Assembly (NCBI RefSeq): GCF_046630445.1
Contig: NC_092337.1
Coordinates: 360,026,001-360,090,000, forward strand
Origin: Rutidosis leptorrhynchoides
Taxonomy: Eukaryota; Streptophyta; Magnoliopsida; Asterales; Asteraceae
Direction: 5' to 3'
DNA: 64,000 nucleotides
Part shown: positions 37,613 to 54,766 of the stretch, piece by piece
Position numbering within the stretch: position 1 is the first letter of the stretch
Layout: the number at the start of each line of letters is the position of its first letter
The notes under the pieces: model-generated
The model's input: the letters and a program-made list of their open reading frames with translations, nothing else
Database searches by the model: none
What the model was told of the DNA's origin: nothing
Position numbers and translations under genes: made by a program

Positions 37613-37990
37613 TTATGGTATGCGAAGTGCTTTATCTCCACAGATAACATCGGCCTTTATCTTGCTCAACCAATCCATACCGACGATCACGTCAAAACTT
37701 CCCAGTTTGATAGGTATCAAATCAATTTCGAAATCTGCACCAGCTATGTTGATAATAGCTCCACAACTAATATGGTCAACCTTTTCAAGTTTTCCATTGG
37801 CGACCTCGACAAGCATACTTTCTTTTAACGGGACTAATGACCAATTAATCTTATCGCAAAAATGTCTACATACATAACTTCTATCCGCACCAGTATCAAA
37901 CAAGACAGAAGCTAAAATATTGTTGATTTTTGAATATACCTGTCACCAAGTCGGGGTTATCGCGTGCATCCCTTGCATTAACATTAAAAG
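37613..37990 (-). pseudogene. pol (PR): Aspartic protease of E
   Basis: The catalytic motif is FDTGADRSYV (near 37880-37903), followed by the flap region and VIVGMDWLSKIKADV. The frame is entered by a one-base shift near 37925-37935 relative to the gag frame, inside a run of A on the minus strand, and ends with TAA at 37613-37615. This retropepsin-type protease would cut the polyprotein. Confidence 0.85.
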
Positions 37991-38018
37991 CTCTAGCACG
38001 CGGTGGTCTGCCATCCTT

Positions 38019-39083
38019 TCATTTGTTCGGGCACTCGTTTCTGAAATGGCCCGTCTGCCCGCATTCGTAACACTTTTTCGGCCCGTTGGTGTTCGGCCTC
38101 CCTGTCATCGTGGTAGTCTTGCAGTCTCTACCGATGTGCCCGCTCTTCTTGCACTTCTCACAAACAGCATTACAATACCCGGTGTGGTGCTTGTAGCACC
38201 TCTTGCATTGTGGTAGCGTGCCTTTGTAGTTCGGGTTGGAGTTATTGTTGTTGGGGTTGGGGTTGTTGTTGTTTTGCCTGAACCCTTCATGTCGCTTCGC
38301 CGGGTTATGGTCATAGTTTCTACCCCTGTTGTTGTTATTGTTGTTGTGGTTGTTGTGGTTGTTATCCCATTTCCTCTTTTCGCTACTACCAGCTTCAAAC
38401 TTAGCCTTCTCAGGCTCATCAATAAGGATCTGATTCATGAGAGTATGCGCCATGCGCATTGCTTCGGGAACATTCGGTGGTTTGGATGAGGTGACATTTC
38501 CTTTGATGGACTTAGGGAGTCCCGAGAAGTATTTCTCCATGCGCTTGAATTCGGGGGTGACCATGGTCGGACACATAAGTGCCAACTCCAAAAACCTACG
38601 GTTGTAACTGTTAAGGTCGTTCCCTACGGCCTTTAACTGCATAAATTCGATTTCCATCTTCTGAATTTCGGTTCTTAGACAATACTCATCAATCATAGCA
38701 CACTTAAACTCTTCCCAAGGCGTAGCATACGCCTCATCAATCCCTTTTGCTTGAGCTAACGTGTTCCACCACGTTTGCGGGCCGTCTGATAGCGTGCAAG
38801 ATGCAAACTTCGTCTTATTGTCCTCCGAACAGTTGCTAACTCGGAATACTGATTCAAGTTTTTCGAACCATCTGGTGAGACCAACTGGTCCCTCGGTGCC
38901 GCTGAAGTTATGCGGTTTGCAGCTCTGGAATTCCTTGTATGTACACCCATTTTGAACGGGTGGGATAACTGGTGGTGGTGGCGGTGGAGCTTGGAGATTT
39001 CTTTCTGCTTGGGCTGCAGCGACCCGTTCGCTGATCATGTCCTCAATCTAGGGGGCGGTAGGTGTGGTTCTTCCATTAGCCAT
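38019..39083 (-). pseudogene. gag: Gag of E with three Cys-rich motifs
   Basis: The natural start is probably ATG at 39083 (MANGRTTPTAP); TAG at 39048-39050 interrupts after eleven codons and the frame then runs to TGA at 38019-38021. From the next Met it is 339 residues. It shows the retrotransposon capsid (FSGTEGPVGLTRWFEKLE, then LPKSIKGNVTSSKPPNV), an Asn-rich stretch and Cys-rich motifs CKRCYKHHTGYC, CEKCKKSGHIGRDC and CYECGQTGHFRNEC. In related elements gag reads on into the protease; here a stop and a shift separate them. Confidence 0.92.
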
Positions 39084-39381
39084 GGTATTCTAAACAAAAA
39101 TTTTGACCCAAGTCAAAATCCAGCATGCAAGTAGTAGTAATACAGTATATAGTGACTAACATGGAATCAAAACATCACATGTTATTAAATAATGCATCTA
39201 GGTACAAATACCACAGAATCATCGTACAGCAATGTAAATAGAACATCGTGCAAGAATTAAATAACGCAAAGTTCCATTCATTAATAATAATAAGTTTCAT
39301 ACATCTGAATAAGTTCGTACAATACATATGAAATACATGAAACTATATCTAGATTACATCATGAAATCTAAATACAAAGTC

Positions 39382-40281
39382 CTACGGTGAAGGCGGGTGA
39401 ACTGCTCCTCGAGCCAACTGCTCCTCGAGCTCAGTGACTCGAGCTCGGAGAGTCTCAACCTCCCTTATCAGTTCCTCGTTAGAGGGAGCTGGTGGGGCAG
39501 GCGGTGCAGGTGGGGCGGGTGGTGCGGGTGGTGCCGGTGGTGCTGATGTAGATGGTCCGGCTCCGGATGTAGACGGTACGTCCCTAGATGTAAGTGGTGC
39601 GTATCTGAATCTAGGTGGTACGGTTCCAGGAATAGTCAATACATAACGGGGAACCTTACGTATCTGTGGGTCGACAGGGTATGGCAGAACTCGTTTACGA
39701 GCAGTAACCCTACGTCGATCGCCAAAAGCATCAGTAAAAGCACGACCTCCATTCACCCCTGGAATGACGGTGCCGTCGGAACGGTACCGCTTCTTCAACG
39801 GGGTGGAGGGTGCCTGAATAGGTCTATCAGCAGGATCCTCATCATCACTGGAGTCGTCTGATGATGAAGAATCGGCGGATGATGAGTCATCCGAATCGTG
39901 TGGCGGTGACACTAGTGGCTGAGCTGGTAATCCAAAGCGTCCGAAGGCGGCCAACATCTGTCTGTGTCTGTCTGGAGGAATCACGACTAAACGTCCGTCG
40001 GGAGTGCGTCGGCAAGGCGTGCGCATGTGGTTACGAAACGGCCCTTCCCCGAACTCTGCGGGGATCTCAATACCACCAATGCGGGGCTGTGACCTCGAGG
40101 GTCCGGGAGCAGACACTGGGGCAGGTGCACTAGTACCAGCTCCGGAAGTAGAAGCGCCGGGATCACTAGTGGGTGTCGGGGCTGGTGTATCGGCAGTAGC
40201 AGCAGCAGGTGTAGCAGTAGGTAGGGCGACGGGGTCTGAGTCTGTACTGCCCGAAATGCCAGCAGGTGGAACATCCGACAT
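39382..40281 (-). CDS. Extra ORF between 5' LTR and gag of E, intact
   Basis: 299 residues from MSDVPPAGISG (an ATG nine codons upstream is also possible). I do not recognise a known family. The N-terminus is rich in Pro, Ala and Thr; residues 129-150 are almost all Ser and Asp; basic clusters lie near 162 (KKRYR) and 189-198 (RRRVTARKR); residues 247-266 are an APP repeat; residues 268-291 form a heptad pattern (ELIREVETLRARVTELEEQ) that should make a coiled coil. It is in sense with gag, after the primer site, and has no stop although gag-pol has several. The upstream position recalls ORF1 of Ogre elements, without claimed homology. A role in assembly or RNA binding is only a guess. It could also be a decayed leader open by chance, but at this length and composition that is unlikely. 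Confidence 0.7.
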   Translation of the reverse strand: MSDVPPAGISGSTDSDPVALPTATPAAATADTPAPTPTSDPGASTSGAGTSAPAPVSAPGPSRSQPRIGGIEIPAEFGEGPFRNHMRTPCRRTPDGRLVVIPPDRHRQMLAAFGRFGLPAQPLVSPPHDSDDSSSADSSSSDDSSDDEDPADRPIQAPSTPLKKRYRSDGTVIPGVNGGRAFTDAFGDRRRVTARKRVLPYPVDPQIRKVPRYVLTIPGTVPPRFRYAPLTSRDVPSTSGAGPSTSAPPAPPAPPAPPAPPAPPAPSNEELIREVETLRARVTELEEQLARGAVHPPSP

Positions 40282-40605
40282 CTGAACAAGGAAAAATAAA
40301 TTTTCCATGTCAGTATGTCATAAAGCAAGCAAATAATAGGCCAACAGTTTAAATCATGTATAACAGTAACTAGCATGGCAATAACAGTAATTCGTATGAA
40401 AGTAGCATGCAATCGAAAGCAAGTAGCATCATGCAGTAGTGAAATCATGTAATAGCATATGGCATATAGCAGTAACAGTAAGCAGCAGCATGCAGCAAGT
40501 TCAGCAGAAACACGTAAACTAGCAAGTTGTAGATTAGTCCTATTAGTGAATCCTACTCGGGTCGGTCTTAGACTCACTAATGCAACCTAATTCCCTACAA
40601 CCAAT
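40282..40605 (-). other. Leader of E, no gene
   Basis: AT-rich untranslated stretch between the primer site and the extra ORF, with several GCATGC and TAGCAT-type motifs. Nothing else is seen. Confidence 0.6.
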
Positions 40606-40617
40606 GCTCTGATACCA
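40606..40617 (-). other. Primer-binding site of E, initiator-Met type
   Basis: GCTCTGATACCA on the plus strand, that is TGGTATCAGAGC on the minus strand, two bases inside the 5' LTR edge at 40620. Confidence 0.9.
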
Positions 40618-40619
40618 AA

Positions 40620-43600
40620 TGTAATGCCCCGTACAGAACCATCGTGTACGAATCATCAACAACAGGATCATTACAAGGTTAAGTACTATATGCTGTAATT
40701 AAAGAAGTTGCATTCACGATAAAAAGGTGATGTCATAACCGACATCAAATGTTTTACATTTCAAAAGTATGCTTCACTAAGTAGAAGCAAATAAATAAGT
40801 GTACGTGACCCCAAAGGTCGTTACATAACATAGTTTCAAAAGTAAATAAGTTTGAATGCAAGATAAGTAGTCATGCGATAACAACTCTAAGCAGCGGGTT
40901 CTACAGCACGACAAGTAAGACAGCGGAAGCAACCTCAAGCACCTGAGAAATACATGCTTAAAAACATCAACACAAAGGTTGGTGAGCTATAGTTTAAGTA
41001 TAACAGTAAGTAAGGTAGGCCACGAGATTTCAGTGCTACAAAGAGCGTTTCAAAACAGTATGATAAAGTATATGTTAACCGTGGGCACTTGGTAACTAAC
41101 TTAACGTTTATACCCCCTGAAAGTACACTTAGCGAGTGCGTATGTTTACGAAGTATTAAACACTCGTTGACTGCTAGCGTGACTAGCCCGAGTGGGGATG
41201 TCAAACCCTATGGATCCATATCTAAGATTCGCGTTCACCGGTTCATAAACCAATGATTAAACGTTACCGAGCTAAAGGGAATGTTTCTGCCGTTATATAA
41301 CCCACACATATATAAGTTTAAGTACTCGTGCCTAGTATGTAAAACATAAAATCCGCATGTATTCTCAGTTCCCAAAATAAGTTAAAGTAAAAAGGGAATG
41401 CTATAACTCACAATGATATGTAGCGGTAAAGTAGTAGTCGGGAAAGGTGTGCAAGTAAATGGTCCGAAGTCCTCAACCTAAGTCAAATAGTACTAAGTCA
41501 GTAAATCGTCTTAATAGGTTTAAAATTATGTAATTAAGGTCTTAAGGGTCATCATCATTCATCATCAAACAAAAGGCGTAAAGTAAGTTTCGTTTATGAA
41601 AGTAGTTTAAAACAAAGTCTGACTTCAGTCAGTCACCACGGCCTCTACCCTTACTGAATTAAGGTGAGACCAGTGGCCATGGCTCCGTATATGAGTCCCT
41701 TAAGTGTGGTAAAATTTACAGAAGCAAACTCGTCTTGGTTTGACCATGGCGACGGTCTAAGTGCGAGTAGGTCAGAAATTTCTGCACAACGTTAAAGGAC
41801 ATAGTGACGATCGGAGGGCCATAAATCCTAAACCGTAACTCGGATTAAGACGAGTCCTATATGAAAAGTTATCTACACGAACTGAGCTATCTGAAAATCA
41901 AGGTTACAGTAGCCCAGGTGTACTGGTCTGTTACAGAAACCAGAAAAACAGAAACTGTACACAGAAAACAGAAAAGTAAATGGACATAGTGACGCTCGGA
42001 GGGCCGTAGACTCTAAACCGTAACTCGGATTAAGACGAGTCTTATATGAAAAGTTATCTACTCGAAAATTTCTATCTAAAAATCAAGGTTAGAACAGCCC
42101 AGGTCTACTGGTCTGTTCCAGAATCATCAGGTCAGTAGGTTTTGGACAGAACAGTGAGTTTAAAAGGGTTCCGGTGGTCTTGGTGCTTGATGTTCATCAT
42201 GGTTCTCATCCTTGATGCATATAGCTTCAAGTGTACAACTCATTGATGTATCTACATCATGTTAACCAAGTCTTGACCATCATAACCCATGTGCAAGTCT
42301 AAGACATGCAGCACAACTCACTTAAGAGTTGTATGAAGTTTGATGAACCAAAGTTACATCAAAGTCTTAGATCTAACACATACATGAACTATAAACTTGA
42401 AATTTAACTGACTAATCAAGATCATAAGTAGTAGAACATAGTTCTTAGTTTGATCTTGAAGATCCAAGACTCAAAAGTCTAGATCCAAAGTTATATTTAA
42501 AGAAAACTAGTTTGTGTGTTCTTGAACTTTCAAAGTTAACTTAATTTGTTCAAGAGATATGAGATCAAGACTAACTTGTAGTACTTGACCATATAAAATA
42601 ACTACATGAAATTAAAGTGTATAAAATAAAGAAACAAGTTAATTAAACAAGTAATTAGTTCAAGGGTTGCTCATACTTTAAAGATTTAACCAAAGTTGAT
42701 CTTTAAGTAAAGTAAACTTTAAGTTTACTTCCATGACTTACAAGTATGATTTCAACAACAAGAACTTTATAATCTTTGAAACTTTATATGTAGAACCTAA
42801 ACTAGAGAGTTTAGTTCTTGATTGTTCTTGTTAAAACAAGATAAAAGATGAATCAAACTAGAAAGTTAGATTCTTGAAACATGTAAGTAAATAACAACAA
42901 TTAACAAGACAAGTAACATTAACAACAAAGAACAACAAATGATGATGATGATTTGCATGTATGTATAAGGTTTTAAGAAGAAAAGAAGAAGAGAAAACGA
43001 TGTTCAAAATACTTACAAGAAAGAGAGAAAAGAGAGAAAATGGTTGAGAGAAAATGAGAAGTATGTGTGTGTTTGAAATGAGAAGAGTAATGCAAGTAAA
43101 CAAGTAATGTAAAAAAAAGATTTGAACTCCTTTGGTGCCCCTCTAGGCCACGGTTTGCTGCAGTATTTTGGGGGGGGGGGGGGGGAGTTTGTTTTTTGGT
43201 TACTAGAATGTAAAGATGACAAAAGTTGGATATTAAGGGTGCATGCATGGGGAAGGTGTGCAACTAGATTCCAAGTCTCCTTTAACTAACTAGTTCATGA
43301 ACTAATTGATACTTACAAGTGAAAGAGTGGGCTAAAGGGTCCATTAATAATGTAGGGTGGGCTTGGAAGTCCAATAACATGAGTCCATTACACTAACAAA
43401 GCCCAAGTTCAAATAAATCACAAGTTAAACCAATTAAAGCCCAAGTAACTAACTAATACCCTTAGTTAATTAAAATGATTAATAAATTTAATCATGAATG
43501 TAAATAATATCTAAAAATATTATTCGTGAAAGTTCCGGGTGTCACAAAGACGTTTCGGGCTCTTAAAAGTCAAGTACGGGCAATCAAGGCAACATGTAAA

Positions 43601-43685
43601 TGTAATAACATACATTCGTTTAATCATACGTATTAATAATAGTAATTATTAATAAATAAATGTTGGAAATTCTAGGGTCGTTACA
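40620..43685 (-). repeat. 5' LTR of E
   Basis: Nearly identical to 31517-34577. It starts TGTAATGCCCC and ends GTCGTTACA in plus-strand view. It has the same 185-bp duplication and a longer G run near 43172 than its partner. Confidence 0.93.
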
Positions 43686-43690
43686 GGTCG

Positions 43691-43990
43691 AAAACTTGTA
43701 CTTTGTACAAAAGTCGTAAAACAGCCGATGTGGGCCCGGTGTCGTAAAACTCATTTTATTATTGAAACGTGTTAGTTTTAACTATTATTAAATGTTGGGA
43801 AAACCGTTTCGTCTAAAAGTGTCGGGAAGTGATAGATCTTTAACGCAAAAAACGTAAAACCCGGACAGAAGCTGAATGGCCTTGTGCGCGCCGCGCACAA
43901 GGAGGGTTGCGCGCCGCGCACCTTACCTGTATAAAAAAAAAATTAAATTTATTCCGCATTTTTGGTTGGACAACGGGTTGGGTTGTTACA
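43691..43990 (+). repeat. 3' LTR of D, right part
   Basis: Resumes with AAAACTTGTACTTTGTAC after the target duplication of E and matches 25984-26283, ending GGTTGTTACA. It is followed by ACAAG, the target duplication of D (43991-43995). Confidence 0.9.
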
Positions 43991-43995
43991 ACAAG

Positions 43996-46496
43996 TTTAT
44001 CACCATAGTGAAGAAGGCAAAAGGCAGGGCATGAGTTTACAAGTTCACGGACTGGATGTTAATTTATTATTTTATTTTGCTATTAATATTAGAGTTCTAA
44101 TTTAATGTTTTAATAAGTAGTAGTCAGTTATTTAAGGAGTCCCAGAGTTTGAAATTATTTACAAGGTCGATTGGGAGATCAACCAAACTTATGAGCTAGC
44201 CATCTTGGAAAATGGGATTGATCCACTCATAAACTTATTCATCATGCACAACTATGTTTTTAACATATTAACAATGTTACATCCTTTTGATCAGTAAATC
44301 CACCTTTATGTATCTTTCTCCTTTCTGAATCACATGGCCACAATACAAATCCACTACCACTTGTCTTCAATTAATTTATTCTTCCTTTTTCCAATTAACG
44401 AATCAAAACACCAACTATTAATCTATAGACACTTATAATAATACTTTTTCTATTTTCTGATTCAATCAATGAATATTATTATTATTTAGTTTTGTTTTCT
44501 GTTAAACTTATCTATCAAACTATCTACTTTACCTATATATAATATAATATATAAACAAATGATAAGCACACACATACAACAAAAACAAATAAGTTTCACG
44601 GATTGTAATAGGGTTACTGTGCTTCTTTTTGACTTCACCATAAAACAATTGATATAGATGTAATATATATATACATATACGATATGAGTACATAAACATC
44701 TCATTCCCTTTGATAATTTCACAACATCACCACCCTTATTTGAGAAGCTCGACAACCATGCCACCTTTGGCCACCCCAACCATTACATCTCTTTAAGACC
44801 ATCATAAACATCACCTATGATCGAACACCATTATGTGATACTGCTGTTTGTCATCACCAAACTAAACACCCTTATTGTAGTGAGCTATTTTTAGGCCAAG
44901 CATCACCACCTGAACATATTATTCTGCTACAAATCGACTTCTATCTGCAACCTTGTTGCTCCTTATTCGAACACCCTCAACCTTAAATACATCATCCTCT
45001 ACATATCGTCAACTGTTCTGCTCAATACCATAACCTCATGAACAAATCAACTTACTGCTATAATTTTTCCTCAAACAATACCAAAACCAAACCAAACCCA
45101 ACCCAACCCATTTGACTGTTTGTTACTGCTGCCACCACCTTGAACCCATTACCTCCATTTGATCACCACCTGCGTTTTTTTCTTACCTGCTTCTTCCTGT
45201 TCTTTCTTCTTGAACCATAACCCGCCACCATCAATATATTAGGAAATCGAATTCTGGAACAATAACAACAACATAACTGTCACCAATCATCAGAAATTAT
45301 AAACAATAACAGATTTATAATTAAATGATTCATGATCATCTTCGTTTAAACATTCAAGATTTTTTTGATCTCAGAAGTAAAACAATGATTTCAGAATAAA
45401 TTACACTCAGATTACGATTCCTCCTCATTCATTCAAGCTATGTGATGCTTTAACCCGATCTGAAATTAATCAAAGTTTTCAGATTTCAAAGTAAATAAAT
45501 AAAACTTTTCGGTCAATTTTTCAATTCATAAACTGAAACGATTATGAGTGCTCTATGAAAGATCCTAAACACTTTTCGTGAAGAAATTTATACCAGATAC
45601 GCTTGGAGTTCAATTTTTGAATTTCAATTTCATCATCACCATCGCCTCGGTTCATAACAAAAATTGAGTTGTTGTTGTTCTGGATCTTGATTCCCTTCAC
45701 AGAAATTTCTTAAACTTAAGTTTAGGAAATGAATCCAGTTGAATAGGTGACATGGATTTCTGGAGGTTGATCTTGGGGAAAATTTAGGGATCAAGTGAAT
45801 TGGGGAAAATGAATTGTGCCGAGAAACATAATAGAACCAGATGATTTAAGGATGCCATTGAACTGTTTACGGGCTGAAACTCTTTAAGGCCCAACAAATT
45901 GGTAACTAATGGACTATACTAACTGAATACTATTTTGGGCTTAACAACTCGGGCCTTGACATGAAAATCCAACGGGTTCTGTTCCTGGTTCGATATCCAT
46001 ACAAAAACACACAAATTATTTAAGGTATAAATATTAATATTGTTATTCTTATCATTTTTATGATTAAATGTTATTAAAAGTGTTAAGATAAAGATTAAGA
46101 TATGAAGATAAGACTAAATTATGATTTTAAATATGATTAAGTTTAAAAATGGTATGATTTTATGATATATGATTATGATTATGAGGATGATAATGATCAT
46201 GATAATATGGTAATATGATGATGATAAATTGATAATGATGATTGGAAATATGATGATGATAGTTTAAGTTAAGGATATATATGATGAAGGAAACTGTTTC
46301 ATATGTTAAATAATCGAATGATTTAAAACAAAAACAAACTAGTGGTTTGGGCAAGTGTATCGGGTTAGCGGGAGGTCGCGGGTTCAAACCCGGGCTTGGG
46401 CATTCTTTTATTTTAAGGGCTACATCTTTGTGGTAGTTAATTATTTATTTATTTAATTATTATTATTATTATCATTATTATTATTATTATTACAAC

Positions 46497-46564
<68 letters not shown>

Positions 46565-46597
46565 TTATTATTATTATTATTACTACTACTACTAATA

Positions 46598-46676
<79 letters not shown>

Positions 46677-47851
46677 CCTTAACTTAGTATTATTACAATT
46701 ATTAATTTTTGCAAACATAAGATATTTATATAAAAATATATTTATGTATACTAAAATTACATAATATTATGTTTTAACTAATATAATCTTATTTATATTG
46801 ATATAACGTTAATTAAAGCATACATCAAATAAGCATTATGATATAGTATAGATATTAATAAAATTATATATGAATATTAATCTTAATACATAACTAAATA
46901 TATATAAAGTTGTTCGATTACCATTATATGTGTTAACATATATACAATTGATATAGGTTCGTGAATTCGAGGCCAACCCTGCATTGTTCAGTTTCATCGT
47001 ATGAATATTTTTACTACAAAATATCGTATCGTGAGTTTCATTTGCTCCTTTTTTAAATGCTTTTACAATATATATTTTTGGGACTGAGAATACATGCGCT
47101 GTTTTTATAAATGTTTGATGAAATAGACACAAGTACTCAAAAATTACATTCTATGGTTGGATTATCGAAATCGAATATCACACCTTTTTAGCTTGGTAGC
47201 CTAAGAATTAGGGAACAGTATCCCTAATTGACGCGAATTCTAAAGATAGATCTATGGGCCTAACAAACCCCATCCGAGGTACGGATGCTTTAGTACTTCG
47301 ACTTTTATTATACAGGCGAGAGGATTCTGTTTTGGGGATATTCTATATGCATCTTATTAAGGTCTGTTACCAGGTGTTCACCATATGAATGATTTTACCT
47401 TTATGTAGACGAGAGGATTCTGCTATTGGAATTATGTTTATAAATATGAAAATATTGTGGTATATTATATTATTGGAAATGATTAATTATGATAAACTAA
47501 TGAACTCACCAACCTTTTTGTTGACACTTTAAAGCATGTTTATTCTCAGGTATGAAAGAAATCTTCCGTTGTGCATTTGCTCATTTTAGAGATATTACTT
47601 GGAGTCATTCATGACATATTTCAAAAGATGTTGCATTCGAGTCATTGAGTTCATCAAGATTATTATGTAGTCATTGATAGTTTGATATATTATGAAATGG
47701 TATGCATGCCTGTCAACTTTTGATGTAAATAGAAGTTTACCTTTTAAAAACGAATGCAATATTTGTAAAATGTATCATATAGAGGTCAAATACCTCGTAA
47801 TGAAATTAACTATTGAGAATCGTTTATAATCTATATGAACGGGTCCTTTCA
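43996..47851 (+). repeat. Family G LTR, second copy, right part
   Basis: Continues TTTATCACCATAGTGAAG after D and aligns with 5756-9336 and 18207-18794 of the first copy. It ends GGGTCCTTTCA. It lacks the block at 6541-6868. No gene is supported. Confidence 0.88.
46341..46402 (+). other. tRNA-like / possible SINE head inside LTR
   Basis: Second copy of the block at 8438-8504, with B box GGTTCAAACCC at 46381-46391, again followed by an (ATT)n array (46457-46675). Confidence 0.45.
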
Positions 47852-47853
47852 GT

Positions 47854-47867
47854 TGGTATCAGGGCGG
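47854..47867 (+). other. Primer-binding site after second family G LTR
   Basis: TGGTATCAGGGCGG, one base different from the site at 18797. Its presence shows that internal sequence, not flanking DNA, follows this LTR. Confidence 0.8.
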
Positions 47868-48281
47868 TGGTCTTAGCGAACCAGGTCTTGCATTAGTGTG
47901 TCTAACTGATAGTTGTTTAGATGCATTAGTGGGTCTGGACTTCGACCGAGTCTGCATGTCAAAAGTTTTGCTTATCATTTTGTGTCGAAAATTACCTACT
48001 TATCATTCTTAGGAAATCACTTGCTTATCATTCTTAGTCTAGACGCATCTTACTGCATTGATTGCATGAATAGTGTATAGACAAAATTCATATCTTAGCG
48101 TATATGCTAATTCATATCTTAGCGTATCTGTTACTGTAAAGTTTGCCTGACATATTCCGTAAATTCCTCCATAATCTACGAAATCTTTTGTTCTATATAT
48201 ATAGATATTCTATGTAATTAGAATACCATCTGATAGCCGAAAATCATTTCATATCAAAAATCCTTTATTCAATCGTACGAA

Positions 48282-48500
48282 ATGGAACTCGTCACTATTT
48301 TAAGTTCTTCGGAATCCGATAGCTATTCCGATAAGGATGTTCATCTAAGCTCCGAAAGCAGCGTCACCGGAATGAATCAACCAATTAGCCATCATCTATT
48401 CTGGATAAATTGGGGATGGGTTCGTAGTCGACTTAATCAACGGAGACAAGAAGAAGGTGATCCCTTCCACCCATCTTATTGCCCTCTTGGCAATGAATCT
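48282..48500 (+). pseudogene. Family G internal protein, truncated copy
   Basis: MELVTILSSSESDSYSDKDV and on to about 73 residues without a stop, matching the broken copy at 19311. It is cut at 48500 by the inverted LTR. It is acidic and Ser-rich at the start, then has WINWGWVRSRLNQRRQEEGD. I do not recognise a domain. Confidence 0.6.
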
Positions 48501-52932
<4,432 letters not shown>

Positions 52933-53465
52933 GTAGATCCTCCTGGTGAGTCACCCTCAGAATCACCCCCAATTGCTCCTAGTGATAGTCCTGTTCCCCA
53001 ACCTATTGAGTCTGATCCCGATTCTGATTCTGATTTACCCATTGTTCTTCCAAAAGGTAAACGACTTATCATATTGCTTCTTTTGTCTCTTATGATAATT
53101 TGTCTGTGGCCTCCCGTTCCCTGGTTGCTACCTTTGATTCCATCTCTATTCCAAAGACCATTGGAGAAGCATTGGCTCATTCTGGGTGGCGTATCGCTAT
53201 GATCGAGGAAATAAATGCTACTGATCGTAATGGCACATGGACATTAGTAGATCTACCAGTTTCTAAAAAGGCAATTGGGTGTACGTGGGTCTTCACAGTG
53301 AAGGTAAATCCAGATGGATCCTTGGCACGCTTGAAAGCTCGATTAGTGGCCAAAGGCTATGCTCAAACATATGGGTTAGATTATTCTAAGACATTTTCTC
53401 CTGTTGCTAAACTCACATCTGTCAGATTATTTGTTTCTTTAGCAGCTATGTATCAGTGGACTCAC
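52933..53465 (+). pseudogene. Ty1/copia reverse transcriptase fragment
   Basis: The first part reads the linker between integrase and RT (Pro/Ser/Asp-rich, ending LPKGKR). After a one-base shift near 53060 the N-terminal RT follows: RIAMIEEINATDRNGTWTLV, KKAIGCTWVFTVKVNPDGS, LKARLVAKGYAQTYGLDY and TFSPVAKLTSVRLFVSLAA. Copia similarity stops near 53465, before the catalytic YVDD. Both ends are cut, the left one by the inverted LTR. A non-functional remnant. Confidence 0.88.
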
Positions 53466-53821
53466 ATAGTTGTATATTTGCAATCTATATTTTCGATAAT
53501 ATTTTACTCGTATTTGTTTATAGTGTACATATATAAGGATATGTAAATGTAAACACATATATTTAAGTAAATATGTATATATGTATTTCGGGTGGTAAAT
53601 GGATATATCCATGGATGAAAAATTATCATCCATACCCGATCCACTAATTTTTCACATCATTCATCTCCATATCCATATCCATTTAGATGGATATCCGATG
53701 GATCAGACATCAATTGTCATCCTTAGTCTTAATGTTTGTGCAAAAAATTTGAAAAAAAAACGAAAAAAACAATTTACTTCTCCTTTCCCAAAAAAGGGCA
53801 TCCCTCTTGATTATGAGCGCG
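53466..53821. other. Unassigned AT-rich stretch
   Basis: No coding frame. It has an imperfect inverted repeat of GGATATCC-like words (53600-53700), probably part of an unclassified repeat. Confidence 0.45.
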
Positions 53822-53848
53822 CGCGCGCACACACACACACACACATAC

Positions 53849-53926
<78 letters not shown>

Positions 53927-53949
53927 GTGTATATATATATATATATGTG

Positions 53950-54006
<57 letters not shown>
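53822..54006. repeat. Compound (CG)(CA)(TA)n microsatellite
   Basis: A short alternating GC run, then CA repeats, then TA repeats with TG interruptions. It ends at the left edge of a foldback element. Confidence 0.93.
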
Positions 54007-54010
<4 letters not shown>

Positions 54011-54699
54011 GCATGATCAATGGGGAAGTAACCAATCGGGGGGAAGCAAATATTTTTTTTCGTTTTTTTTGAAATTTTTTTTTCCGGCATCAAGATCACA
54101 CGAAAATATGAACATTTAGAAGAGACACTTCGTGATGAATTTTATTATTTAGGCGGGAAAACGATCGACAAAAATAACATTCAAGATAATATTGTTCGTG
54201 AAGAATATGAACGTTTTTTTTTCCATGTTTTGTGAAGTAAAATTTAGCCCGATTTAGAGTTTAGGGTTTAGGGTTTAGGGTTTAGGGTTTGGTGTTTTGG
54301 GTTTATTCCATAAATCCAAAACACCAAACCCTAAACCCTAAACTCTAAACCATTCGTGTTAAAAACTCAATCTAAATCCTAAATCTAAACCCTAAATATA
54401 AACCCTAAACCCTAAATTTCTAAACCCTAATATCTAAACCCTATAAACCCTAATATCTAAACCCCAATAGCTAAAACCTCAACATACGCTCGAAAAACAC
54501 GATAATTGTTATATATTACTTCTTCGAGCGTTTTCCCGCCAAAATAAAAACATTTATCACAAAGTGTCTCTACTAAATGTTCATATTTTCATCCCATCTA
54601 TAATGTTCGTGAACAAAGTTTTTTCAAAAAACGAAAAGAAAAAAAAGGTTTTGCTTCCCCCCGCTTCCCCCCGATTGGTTATTTCCCTCTTGATCCTAC

Positions 54700-54705
<6 letters not shown>
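54007..54705. mobile_element. Micron-like foldback MITE flanked by (TA)n, copy 2
   Basis: The reverse complement of the element at 21898-22581, starting GGGGCATGATCAATGGGG and ending TTGATCCTACCAC, again between (TA)n tracts. The core has TTTAGGG-like repeats (54255-54290) meeting CCCTAAA-like repeats (54315-54445). No coding capacity. Confidence 0.77.

Positions 54706-54765
<60 letters not shown>

Positions 54766-54766
<1 letters not shown>

Larger units (their letters stand above)
31517..43685 (-). mobile_element. Tekay-type chromovirus E, full length but broken
   Basis: Flanked by GGTCG at 31512-31516 and 43686-43690, with two LTRs of about 3.06 kb. On the minus strand the order is LTR, initiator-Met primer site, extra ORF, gag, protease, RT, RNase H, integrase with chromodomain, purine tract, LTR. 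The domain order and chromodomain place it in the chromovirus branch, and the general look is Tekay/Del. Several stops and one frameshift make it non-autonomous now. Confidence 0.92.

Noticed and set aside
38105-38422. Thr-rich minus frame inside gag of E
   Set aside because: Alternative-frame reading of the Asn-rich gag tail.
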